A stretch of 19,039 nt of DNA. Source: an uncultured Bacteroides sp. GTDB lineage: Bacteria; Bacteroidota; Bacteroidia; Bacteroidales; Bacteroidaceae. Under the pieces are notes generated by a model. The model was not told where the DNA came from. It ran no database searches and was given only the letters and a program-made list of their open reading frames with translations. Of this stretch, positions 1-7,095 are shown in pieces. The translations under genes and the position numbers were made by a program. The stretch spans positions 1-19,039 of the forward strand of contig URWP01000028.1 in NCBI GenBank assembly GCA_900551645.1, given 5' to 3'. How positions within the stretch are numbered: position 1 is the stretch's first letter; each line of letters starts with the position of its first letter.

Positions 1-1
1 C

Positions 2-433
2 TACGGGGGACTATTCCGCTGCTTCAACTTCGGCCACGACTACACCCACTGCTACACGTCCTACTTTGCCACGGGAGCCCTCAACGCCTACTTAGGCAAT
101 CTCTCCCTCCATGCCTACGCCGACAACGGTTCCCGCTTTCTGGAAGGGGAAACCAAAGGCTACAGCGGAGGCGACATCGCCCTGAAGGCCGCCTACAGCT
201 ACAAAGACTGGCAGTTTGCCCTTATCTGGCAACAACCCTTTCAACACAAATACAAAATGTTCGAATCGGAAGTCCTGAACCGGAACCTCCAGAAGACCAC
301 TGCCCTCTACAGTCGCGACGCCTGCAACCTCGCCAACCTGACCGTGACGTGGCGTCTGACCAAAGGACGCAAGTTCCGCGCTGTCAACCGCTCCATCCAG
401 CTGAAGGACAGTGACACGGGGATTATCCGATGA
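2..433 (+). CDS. Outer-membrane beta-barrel protein, C-terminal fragment
   Basis: This is an open frame running in from the left edge and ending at TGA 431-433; 143 residues are visible and the start lies outside the window. The sequence alternates polar and aromatic residues (FNFGHDYTHCYTSYF, YSYKDWQFALIWQQPF, NLTVTWRLTKGRKF), as expected for transmembrane strands of an outer-membrane barrel. The tail ending in DSDTGIIR resembles the C-termini of Bacteroides outer-membrane barrel/TonB-dependent receptor-like proteins with an N-terminal carboxypeptidase-regulatory domain; that comparison is from memory. The gene is richer in G+C than the DNA to its right. It ends at a strong hairpin and points towards the minus-strand cluster. 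The exact family cannot be fixed without the N-terminus. Confidence 0.65.
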   Translation, partial: YGGLFRCFNFGHDYTHCYTSYFATGALNAYLGNLSLHAYADNGSRFLEGETKGYSGGDIALKAAYSYKDWQFALIWQQPFQHKYKMFESEVLNRNLQKTTALYSRDACNLANLTVTWRLTKGRKFRAVNRSIQLKDSDTGIIR

Positions 434-434
434 A

Positions 435-475
435 AAAAATTCTCAGGTAAGTATTCCGCTTGCCTGAGAATTTTT
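435..475. terminator. Bidirectional intrinsic terminator
   Basis: A perfect 13-bp inverted repeat (435-447 with 463-475; core TTCTCAGG/CCTGAGAA) surrounds a 15-nt loop. The arms begin with an A-run and end with a T-run, so the hairpin reads as an intrinsic terminator on both strands. It begins just after the stop codon of the plus-strand barrel gene and touches the stop codon of the minus-strand small gene. It thus separates two convergent transcripts. Confidence 0.85.
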
Positions 476-657
476 CAATGACTTGCACGCTGCAGCCACC
501 GGTTACAACCGTTTCCCAATAGTACGCCCAGAAATGCGCTCACAAAGATGCACCAATCATCGACAAGGCCCATCCATTGCGTGACGAACAGACTGATGCA
601 GCACACTACAGCACACATTACCAAGCTCCACAACAAAGGTTTCATTTTCATAGGCAT
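475..657 (-). CDS. Small two-helix membrane protein, unknown function
   Basis: This encodes 60 residues. Two hydrophobic segments (about residues 8-30 and 34-49) are separated by a short polar stretch (LVDDW), and the tail is basic (NRWLQRASH). This suggests a small inner-membrane protein with two helices. Three in-frame ATGs (codons 1, 3 and 5) make the exact start uncertain. The frame ends exactly at the bidirectional terminator, which supports a real transcript. I do not recognise the family. An alternative is a chance open frame, but the clean hydrophobic pattern and terminator placement favour a gene. Confidence 0.5.
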   Translation of the reverse strand: MPMKMKPLLWSLVMCAVVCCISLFVTQWMGLVDDWCIFVSAFLGVLLGNGCNRWLQRASH

Positions 658-752
658 TTATTTAATTACAGTTGTAAAATTACATAAAAAAAATAAATAA
701 ACATCTTTTTGAAAGGAAAAACATCTACATTGCAACATATTTTCCATACAGA

Positions 753-2105
753 TCATTGAAGTCCTTTATCAGAAGATTCGAAAGTTACCGGAAAAGTAAA
801 CTTTACATTCCGGTTCTTTCCGGCCTGCCTGCCAGGTTTCCATTTCGGCATCAGACTGACGATGCGCAAGGCTTCTTCATCCAACGCCGGATTTGTACTC
901 CGCAACACCACAGGGTTCGTGGCATTTCCCTTCTTATCTACTACTATTTGAATGATGACACGCTCCTTCTTTTCAGCCTTGTCATGCCGCAGGTTCTTCC
1001 GGATAAACTTCATCAAAGCAGGCATACCACCAGGAAACTCCGGCATCTCCTCCACTACCTGATAAACTGTTTGCTCATCTTCCTTTGGAGCCTCCACATA
1101 ATTCTTTACTGTCGTTTTTGGTATCGGAGTTTTTTCAGCCCGTTTGGCTTTCTCGTAATTGTTCGTCAGACGAAATTCTGCCATCATCCGGATATTTTCT
1201 CTTGACTCCAAAGACACCTCATAGAAGAATCGGTAGCGCCCCGATGCATTACTATTGACTTCTGGATACAATCTCGCAACAAACTGACGTGATGAACCAG
1301 GAGCAACATAATAGGCAATATCCACCGCAAAGGTATTGATAGGAAGTTCATACCACTGTCCATCTTTCCCTTCATAAGTGATGAAATAATGCTCTCCACA
1401 AGTAATCGCCTCATTACTTCCGTTCAAGAGGATGAATGAGGCAGCAGAAGCCGTATCTGCATAAACAATATACTCCGGATACAAAGATATACCGTGCGCT
1501 TCGGATACCCCAGTGACATTATTCCGAATGGGCTCTTCCGGACCTGAGAAACGAATGGCAGGCGAATCCATCAGCAACCTGCGGAATTCCGCACGGGCTT
1601 CCGGAGTGTTACGGATAAATGTCACTTCAATGAAATGGAGCGTACTTCCCCACATCATCATATTAGCTTTCAATTTACCTTCCGGCAAAGCATTATACCG
1701 TCTGTTCAGTTCATCCAATAAATCTTTAAGCTGTTTTTCTGAGAAAATACTGTCGGTCATCATTTCGATACGGAAAGCCTTGCTTCCCGACGCCTCTTCC
1801 AGTATCTTCCGTGCCCGCAGCGTATCACCCCGTACCTGAAGGACCAGTGTATTTCCGTCAAAATACCATCCTTCCAAAAAATCCGGGCAACGGGGACTCC
1901 CGATAAAATCTCCGATGCTGTTCGGATCATCACCGTAAGCCTTACTCAACGCTTCAATAATTTTCCAACCTTCACTTTGGTCAGGAATCTGTTCCTGAGA
2001 AGGCTGTTCGGAGGCAGTCGTCTCTCTTTGTGCAGGTTTCCCAGTACAGCTGACTACTAAAAAGAAACCAATTACCCAAAAGCAATAGAATCTTACCGTT
2101 TTCAT
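753..2105 (-). CDS. Lipoprotein with Ig-like domain and TonB C-terminal domain
   Basis: This is a 450-residue envelope lipoprotein. A signal sequence ends in lipobox VVSC with the lipidated Cys at residue 20. Residues ~45-195 hold two similar halves: a beta strand, then an amphipathic helix and strand (LVLQVRGDTLRARKILEEA and HFIEVTFIRNTPEARAEF), possibly a duplicated small alpha/beta fold. Residues ~204-314 are a beta-rich Ig-like domain (GISLYPEYIVY ... GRYRFFYEV ... MAEFRL) shared with neighbouring lipoproteins. Residues ~349-443 are a TonB C-terminal domain: the MPEFPGG entry motif, a central VIIQIVVDKKGN strand and the MPKWKPGRQ ... FTFPVTF end. It is last in a tight minus-strand run, 33 bp after the preceding gene. 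Being lipid-anchored, it lacks the inner-membrane helix a true TonB needs to couple to ExbB/ExbD, so an energising role is doubtful. Confidence 0.85.
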   Translation of the reverse strand: MKTVRFYCFWVIGFFLVVSCTGKPAQRETTASEQPSQEQIPDQSEGWKIIEALSKAYGDDPNSIGDFIGSPRCPDFLEGWYFDGNTLVLQVRGDTLRARKILEEASGSKAFRIEMMTDSIFSEKQLKDLLDELNRRYNALPEGKLKANMMMWGSTLHFIEVTFIRNTPEARAEFRRLLMDSPAIRFSGPEEPIRNNVTGVSEAHGISLYPEYIVYADTASAASFILLNGSNEAITCGEHYFITYEGKDGQWYELPINTFAVDIAYYVAPGSSRQFVARLYPEVNSNASGRYRFFYEVSLESRENIRMMAEFRLTNNYEKAKRAEKTPIPKTTVKNYVEAPKEDEQTVYQVVEEMPEFPGGMPALMKFIRKNLRHDKAEKKERVIIQIVVDKKGNATNPVVLRSTNPALDEEALRIVSLMPKWKPGRQAGKNRNVKFTFPVTFESSDKGLQ

Positions 2106-2138
2106 TCCATTAAGACTTTTCGATTATAATGACTATTT

Positions 2139-2618
2139 TTATTTACCCACCACATTAGTGTCCCATAAACCGAACTCAGCCATGAAAGTATAACTTCGGT
2201 CGTATCTCCAGACATCGAAAAAGAAACGATATCGGCCTGGTAAGTTCCTATACAAATCTGCATAGATATACTGTTTACCCCCATGCAGAAGTACATATTC
2301 CACCTCAAAAACGACAGGTCGTTTCGAAATCTCCCTCCATATACCCGCCTCATCTTCATACGTATAACGATAATCCAAACCGTAACTGATATTCATACCA
2401 CTTTGGTTGGACAATACAAAGATAATCTGTTTCTGTCGGGTAGAATAGACAGGGTATTCAGGATGTAAGGAGATTCCTAATGTATCGTTGAGACCCACAG
2501 TATTGTCTACAGCCCCTACAGGAAGTATTTCCTGTTGTCTGTCCGACTTTTTACAGCTACAACCAGCCAGACCTAAAATCAGGCATCCGCACAACAATAT
2601 GAACCCTTCTGCTTTCAT
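2139..2618 (-). CDS. Ig-like-domain lipoprotein
   Basis: This is a 159-residue lipoprotein with lipobox LAGC (Cys 20). After a short linker the mature protein is one beta-rich domain, DTLGISLHPEYPVYS to MAEFGL, closely parallel to residues 204-314 of the next gene downstream. Shared features are the GISL-PEY opening, an N-x-S-G/N turn followed by a G-x-x-Y strand, and the GRYRFF end. The fold recalls bacterial Ig-like domains of the Big_14 type; this is a fold-level impression only. It lies 33 bp before the Ig/TonB_C lipoprotein and 24 bp after the SIMPL gene, consistent with one operon. The function is unknown; a structural or ligand-binding role at the cell envelope is likely. Confidence 0.75.
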   Translation of the reverse strand: MKAEGFILLCGCLILGLAGCSCKKSDRQQEILPVGAVDNTVGLNDTLGISLHPEYPVYSTRQKQIIFVLSNQSGMNISYGLDYRYTYEDEAGIWREISKRPVVFEVEYVLLHGGKQYIYADLYRNLPGRYRFFFDVWRYDRSYTFMAEFGLWDTNVVGK

Positions 2619-2642
2619 GATTCTCTATCCATTCAAAACTAT

Positions 2643-3341
2643 TCAATCTGTAATTTCAAACCGTACTTGCATAGAGTAATACTTTTTTATCGTGCGGAAG
2701 CCGTCGAACGAAACTGCATCAGAGGTACGGACATTACTCTGTGCACTGAAAAACGAGGACATTCCTGCATTGCCATCCTCTACAATACGAATTACCTCCC
2801 CCAGTTTCTTTCCCAGCGCCTCCACCAGATAAGCAGCCTTCCGTTGTGCAGCTTTCAGGGCCTCTATTTTCCCTTTCTGATGATAAACCAACATATCCTT
2901 GTTTTCCAGTTCTCCGATACGCATGGTATTCACACCTCTGGTATCAATACGTTTCACGATTTCATCGATCTGCTTGAAATCGGTCAATGTGATGTCATAT
3001 TTCTTTGAAACCAGAAAATCCTGTCCTTGTCTGCGCCAATAGTCCCCCACCTCTTGTGTACGAACTGCTTCTTTCGGAATCCCCACATCAATCAATACCT
3101 TCCACAACTGCTGCTCTATCTGCCCTAAAGGTACTTTTGTACGATATTCCTCCGACTTGGACTTACCGTCGAACTCCTCTTCAAAATACTCCCGGATTTC
3201 AATAAGATAATGAATCTTATCCGGCACAATTTCTATTTCTGAAGTGCCCGTCACCTCGATATAACGGTCATTCACTTCCTGAGCTTGCAATGTACACGCT
3301 GCAAACCAAGCAAATACTCCTAACAATAATTTTGTTCTCAT
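2643..3341 (-). CDS. SIMPL-domain (DUF541) secreted protein
   Basis: This encodes 232 residues. An N-terminal signal peptide is cleaved after about residue 20 (ACTLQAQ). The rest matches the SIMPL/DUF541 family: an opening strand ending in a V-P-D-K turn (IEVTGTSEIEIVPDKIHYLI), a central YDITLTDFKQIDEIVKRI segment, the conserved helix EALKAAQRKAAYLVEALGKKLG, and a final strand YYSMQVRFEI. Family members are periplasmic or outer-membrane-associated and of poorly defined role. The length is typical. It sits between two Ig-like lipoproteins (gaps of 24 and 32 bp), so it is probably co-transcribed with them. Confidence 0.88.
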   Translation of the reverse strand: MRTKLLLGVFAWFAACTLQAQEVNDRYIEVTGTSEIEIVPDKIHYLIEIREYFEEEFDGKSKSEEYRTKVPLGQIEQQLWKVLIDVGIPKEAVRTQEVGDYWRRQGQDFLVSKKYDITLTDFKQIDEIVKRIDTRGVNTMRIGELENKDMLVYHQKGKIEALKAAQRKAAYLVEALGKKLGEVIRIVEDGNAGMSSFFSAQSNVRTSDAVSFDGFRTIKKYYSMQVRFEITD

Positions 3342-3373
3342 AACATAATATTTTTCCGTGAAACAATTTTCCG

Positions 3374-3844
3374 TTATTTATCTATCCAAAACTCGGCACT
3401 TACTGTAAGTTCTTTCCTCCCGTCATGGAATGATTGAATAATCCGATATTTTCCGGATGTAATTCTATAGCAACTGACAGGATAACTAAAACAATAATAA
3501 TCAGGAGCAAAGTTTAACTGCATACCTACATCTCCAAAGCCATACATTCCATTCATCTTTGAACCCATCCACGAGCCGTTTTCCCATTTCTGCAATGTCC
3601 AGTCACCACCAAAAATCAGCGACTTACGCTTAGGATTCAATAGGATAGCATACACATTCTTCGTATCAAGCGGATAATGGTTCTGTATCATATTCATCCG
3701 CATAGTATTCCCTAACGTATCACAGTTCAGGCATTGTGCATCGGCAGGTCCAATCTGCATAACCTGTTTTTTTGATGTTGTGCGATTGCATCCCAGTCCG
3801 CATATTGCCATCATCGCCACGAAATAAATATACCAGCTTTTCAT
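3374..3844 (-). CDS. Ig-like-domain lipoprotein, divergent paralogue
   Basis: The ATG at 3842-3844 is chosen; a GTG three codons upstream is also in frame, but the ATG directly gives a proper signal (MKSWYIYFVAMMAICGLGC) with lipidated Cys 19. The mature part has the same plan as the neighbouring lipoproteins: an LNCDTLGNTMRMNM opening, a strand pattern with FGGDWTLQKWENGSW, then ITSGKYRIIQSF and a final SAEFWIDK. It is less similar to the other copies in the first half. It is followed after 32 bp by the SIMPL gene. Its upstream gap contains a decayed fragment of another family member. The function is unknown. Confidence 0.72.
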   Translation of the reverse strand: MKSWYIYFVAMMAICGLGCNRTTSKKQVMQIGPADAQCLNCDTLGNTMRMNMIQNHYPLDTKNVYAILLNPKRKSLIFGGDWTLQKWENGSWMGSKMNGMYGFGDVGMQLNFAPDYYCFSYPVSCYRITSGKYRIIQSFHDGRKELTVSAEFWIDK

Positions 3845-3858
3845 ACTCCACACATTTT

Positions 3859-3966
3859 TTATTTAACCTCAAAACTGTCTGTCAAAAGAATGTGTTCATC
3901 ACCTCTACTAAATGATTTCTGAACACGGTATTTCCCTTTTGGAATGCAATATTCATTCCATTTTAA
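3859..3966 (-). pseudogene. Decayed 3' fragment of an Ig-like lipoprotein gene
   Basis: In the gap between two intact genes, one minus-strand frame reads about 36 codons ending in TAA (3859-3861), with no start codon and an in-frame TAA just upstream (3967-3969). Its product ends with IPKGKYRVQKSF ... DSFEVK. This matches the last strands of the intact paralogues (SGKYRIIQSF ... SAEFWIDK at 3374-3844 and PGKYRIYKSF ... AEFELV at 6474-7082). This is most simply the surviving tail of a deleted family member. A chance frame is unlikely because residues match at the right spacing and the stop is at the right place. Confidence 0.7.
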
Positions 3967-3988
3967 TTAAAACAATTATTCCTTTTAT

Positions 3989-5791
3989 CTATTCCATCAG
4001 TATCGGTTTATCACATGGTGTATAGCCGATAACCAGCACATCAGTATCTGGATTAACAGTAGCAGAAGAATCCAGCTTATATTGAACTACAAGTGTATCT
4101 TTACCTGCCTTCAATAAAGTAGGGACATTCATCACCTTTTTAAAAGCATCCAACGCTGTTTTCCGAAACGAGCGGTTGCTGCAAGAAATGATTTTCGGTT
4201 GCACGATATATCCGTTACTGTCCACTGCATATTCAATGCGAAGCAGACACTCTTTTCTCTTGCTCAGCAACTTTACCGGATACTTGCTTTCCTTATGTAA
4301 AGTCTTGATAAACCATTTATAGTCACGAAATTCATCTAAAGATTTATCCAGACCAAATATACCTTTCGGAGCCTCCTTGCGCCATGAAGTGCCAAACTTC
4401 TTATCCAGATAATCAAAAACCACCTGATTATAAGCTGTCAGCAGATGATTGGGAACACCCAGATAACAGTCCAGTGTTCCATCTTTCTTCAATGGATAAA
4501 AAACGTCACAACTCACACCATACTTCTCCCAGAAAAAGTGTGTGCAGATTTTCTGTTCCTGCCCTTCCGGTATTACCCGGCGCAGCTTGGGATGTCCCTT
4601 GAGGATGTTTTCTTTCGACAACTCCGGCGAACAGTCATATTTCAAAATATAATCATACCATAAAGGAAGCACCATACGCAGCGTGTCATTATGCTGCGAA
4701 GGGAGAGTTATTACCGTATCACAAGGAGCCAGTCCCACATATTCCGCTTTCAGATGATAAGTTCCGGCCTCCAGCCCCTTTATCCGGAAGCAGCCGGTGG
4801 AATCTGTCAGCCATCCTTGAAACGGTTGTTCAACCATGCTCAAATTGGAACCAACCAGCACAGCATGTACCACATCATAAGGAGGACGTTGACGGACGGA
4901 TTCACCATACACCCGACCCACAATCGTGTATTTTGCAGAATCACCCTTATTATGCGTTATATCTCCCCTCAAAGTTATAGTAAGATTCCGATATTCGCTC
5001 GTGTACTTTCCGTTGATGAAGAGCACCTCCCACGGATAAATGGATTTCAGCGTTTCTTTAAAAGCGAGGGCCAGCGGATGATTTTTGCCGTCTATTTTTT
5101 CCCGCGAAGAACGCAGATAAATGAAAGATACGTCACAGTCTACGAAGTGACCGTCTTCCGTCATCTGAAAATCACTTATCGAAAAAATAATCCGTTCTCC
5201 CTGATATTCAGGAAACCGCTTCCAAGGAAACCGATGCACGATTTCCCCTTGTGCCTTCATCAGATTCAATCCGGCTCTCCGGTAATTATGATAAGTCTGC
5301 GTTTCCAGCACTTTACCGCTCCGAACGGTCAGCACCCGTTCTGTTTCCATGTTGCGGTCGAACCCGTCATGCACATATCTCACCACATCTCCTTTCCCGG
5401 CCCGAAGTTCCCCACTGAACCAACGGGCTTGAATTTCTCCAGCCCGACAATAGGCCGCAAAAATCGGCTGCAAGTCTTTCACCTCATACACCCGTGTAGA
5501 TTCCTTCTTGCTGACCTCATCGTAGACATCCGCTTCTACCCGTTGCAGGCAAAGATACCCGTCACGTACCTCCCAGAAAGCGGTATAGCCGCTATAATTG
5601 CCCGTAGACCGACTGACATTTTCCGGAAGAAAATCACCCATCCGCATACAAAGCAGAGAGTCGTACCCTATCGGCTTTGCCATCAAAACCCATTCTTCTC
5701 CTTCCAGACGAATCACATCGCCCGATTGACCTGTGGCTTTGAGCGGCAGCACGGCGATCCACAGCAGGATACACAATACTATCTTTTTCAT
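3989..5791 (-). CDS. Secreted multi-domain protein: regulatory-like beta domain plus TonB_C-like tail
   Basis: The ATG at 5789-5791 is chosen because it starts directly at a signal peptide (MKKIVLCILLWIAVLPLKA) and lies ~31 bp below a good promoter; the open frame extends 14 codons further up but would overlap that promoter. It encodes 600 residues. Residues ~24-270 are mixed alpha/beta of unrecognised family. Residues ~288-366 resemble a carboxypeptidase-regulatory-like beta-sandwich (YTIVGRVYGES ... GCFRIKGLEAGTYHLKAEYVG). Residues ~385-480 are a Cys-containing segment with YNQVVFDYLDKKFGTSWRKE. Residues ~503-575 resemble a degenerate TonB C-terminal domain (LLRIEYAVDSNGYIVQPKI ... ALDAFKKVM). 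No barrel follows the regulatory-like domain, so it is not a receptor. The likely location is periplasmic or cell-surface; the role is unknown. Confidence 0.7.
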   Translation of the reverse strand: MKKIVLCILLWIAVLPLKATGQSGDVIRLEGEEWVLMAKPIGYDSLLCMRMGDFLPENVSRSTGNYSGYTAFWEVRDGYLCLQRVEADVYDEVSKKESTRVYEVKDLQPIFAAYCRAGEIQARWFSGELRAGKGDVVRYVHDGFDRNMETERVLTVRSGKVLETQTYHNYRRAGLNLMKAQGEIVHRFPWKRFPEYQGERIIFSISDFQMTEDGHFVDCDVSFIYLRSSREKIDGKNHPLALAFKETLKSIYPWEVLFINGKYTSEYRNLTITLRGDITHNKGDSAKYTIVGRVYGESVRQRPPYDVVHAVLVGSNLSMVEQPFQGWLTDSTGCFRIKGLEAGTYHLKAEYVGLAPCDTVITLPSQHNDTLRMVLPLWYDYILKYDCSPELSKENILKGHPKLRRVIPEGQEQKICTHFFWEKYGVSCDVFYPLKKDGTLDCYLGVPNHLLTAYNQVVFDYLDKKFGTSWRKEAPKGIFGLDKSLDEFRDYKWFIKTLHKESKYPVKLLSKRKECLLRIEYAVDSNGYIVQPKIISCSNRSFRKTALDAFKKVMNVPTLLKAGKDTLVVQYKLDSSATVNPDTDVLVIGYTPCDKPILME

Positions 5792-6112
5792 ACGCACCTG
5801 ATTGTAAGGTAAATCTCGTCTTGAAAGATACAAAAAAGAAACGGTTTTTCAAACTTGCGGAAAAGGAAATCCCAATTAGCATAAACGAAACTTATGTATC
5901 AATGAAATAACACTTTATATGTATCGGTACAGATAAATTTATAAAGCGACCTCCAAGAAATGAAGCTATCACCTTAATCATAAACATCTTCAGTCCATAT
6001 TGTATCACATATCATAAATACGACCTGTTTCCCAAAGGTATAAGAAGCATCTCTTTCAAATCTCATTTATACATAAGCTTGATTACGACATCTCAGAAAA
6101 AATAGAACAGTG
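5792..6112. other. Intergenic region, 321 bp
   Basis: Apart from the minus-strand promoter at its left end (5823-5853), I see no supported gene, RNA or repeat. A 30-codon minus-strand frame at 5974-6066 has no recognisable features and no related sequence nearby, and is not called. The stretch separates the 600-residue protein gene from the small membrane protein gene, so these two are unlikely to be one tight transcription unit. Confidence 0.5.
5823..5853 (-). promoter_or_regulatory. Bacteroidales-type promoter
   Basis: On the minus strand a TTTG -33 element (plus 5850-5853) is followed after exactly 19 bp by TATCTTTC (plus 5823-5830). That is a 7-of-8 match to the Bacteroides -7 consensus TAnnTTTG. 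It lies ~31 bp before the chosen ATG at 5791, a suitable leader length, and helps decide that start. Confidence 0.6.
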
Positions 6113-6400
6113 TTAACATAGTAAGAATAACAAATATATAATCAGAAACAGACATAGACAAAGAACCATCATCTTCATTTTTATCTTGAAAGCCTGATTT
6201 TTATCACATTCTTCTTTTTCCACGATTTTCTCTCTGATACTATCAATCTCCTCTGCAGACAGTTGTGAATTTGTCTGCATTTTCCGGGCATCAAGAAGTT
6301 TCTTCCGTGTTTCATGCATTCTCTCACGGCCACGTTTACGCAGTTCACGGTTTTCCTTGTCCCTCCGTAACATGTCATTTATACATCCTAAAGTTCCCAT
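6113..6400 (-). CDS. Small membrane-anchored protein with charged helical N-terminus
   Basis: This encodes 95 residues. Residues ~10-70 are strongly charged and helical (RRDKENRELRKRGRERMHE, then LSAEEIDSIREKIVEKEE), compatible with a coiled coil or extended helix. Residues ~75-95 form one C-terminal transmembrane helix (MMVLCLCLFLIIYLLFLLC). This is a tail-anchored arrangement with the charged part in the cytoplasm or periplasm. It follows the 211-codon lipoprotein gene by ~73 bp on the same strand. I do not recognise the family, but the start, amphipathic pattern and terminal helix form a coherent small protein. Confidence 0.55.
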   Translation of the reverse strand: MGTLGCINDMLRRDKENRELRKRGRERMHETRKKLLDARKMQTNSQLSAEEIDSIREKIVEKEECDKNQAFKIKMKMMVLCLCLFLIIYLLFLLC

Positions 6401-6473
6401 ATCCTAACCGATTTAATTATTGTGTAAGATTCCTGTTGCACTGATTATATCTATCTACTTTTATATCTTAATA

Positions 6474-7082
6474 CTACATCTCTGAGACCAATTCAAACTC
6501 TGCATAAGCCGTCCCTGTATCATGATTGAATGATTTGTAAATACGGTATTTGCCGGGACGGTTCTTGTCCATATAGAAACGGATAGTCTGCGAGTGAGTA
6601 GCCCTCCCAGGAGAAAATAACCACAATACACTGTTGATAATCGGAGCGGTGGGTTGCAATTCCCATTCCCGATTGACCTCATTGTAATAAACCAGACTGT
6701 ACTCCTCTCCACCCTCAAATTCACGCTCCGTATGATTGGTAATAAAAAGCTTGACCTCACTTACCGATACCGGATAAGAATCATGTTCCGTATACATAGA
6801 AAGTGAATCCGCATCTATAGGATGACCGGATGGAATATCCCGCACGATAGGTTTCAATACCATCGTTAGGGGTTGTGACACAACAGATACACTATCCTTT
6901 GTCATATCATCATTCTGCTCAACAAGCGTATCATTCATTTCCTCAAAAGCGTGGGTAACTTTAGGGACAGTCTCCTCCGGAAGTTTATTTTGCCTTGACT
7001 TGTCCGTCCCTGTACAACTGATGAAGGAAACACATCCGGCCATCAGTAAAAGTAATTTATAAGTACGCTTCGTTTTCATCAT
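6474..7082 (-). CDS. Ig-like-domain lipoprotein
   Basis: The paired ATG ATG at 7077-7082 is taken as the start; an upstream extension would overlap the preceding gene and place the signal sequence too far in. The signal ends in FISC (Cys 23 counted from the first ATG); LMAGC just before it is an alternative lipobox. A low-complexity acidic linker (~residues 25-95) precedes an Ig-like domain: a SYPVSVSEVKLFITNHT strand pair, GGEEYSLVYYNEVNREWEL, then PGKYRIYKSFNHD and AEFELVSEM. It is paralogous to the lipoproteins at 753-3844. The gap to the preceding TonB_C-like gene is only ~13 bp, so the two are almost certainly co-transcribed. Confidence 0.75.
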   Translation of the reverse strand: MMKTKRTYKLLLLMAGCVSFISCTGTDKSRQNKLPEETVPKVTHAFEEMNDTLVEQNDDMTKDSVSVVSQPLTMVLKPIVRDIPSGHPIDADSLSMYTEHDSYPVSVSEVKLFITNHTEREFEGGEEYSLVYYNEVNREWELQPTAPIINSVLWLFSPGRATHSQTIRFYMDKNRPGKYRIYKSFNHDTGTAYAEFELVSEM

Positions 7083-7095
7083 TACTGCTATAAAA

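Noticed and set aside
4691..5812. A 373-codon open frame on the plus strand opposite the 600-residue secreted protein gene
   Set aside because: The minus-strand frame has a signal peptide, a promoter at the right distance and recognisable domains. The plus-strand product is low in plausible features and rich in His/Pro/Arg typical of an antisense shadow.
5974..6066. A 30-codon minus-strand small gene
   Set aside because: There is no hydrophobic segment, no recognisable motif, no promoter and no related sequence in the window; chance is sufficient.
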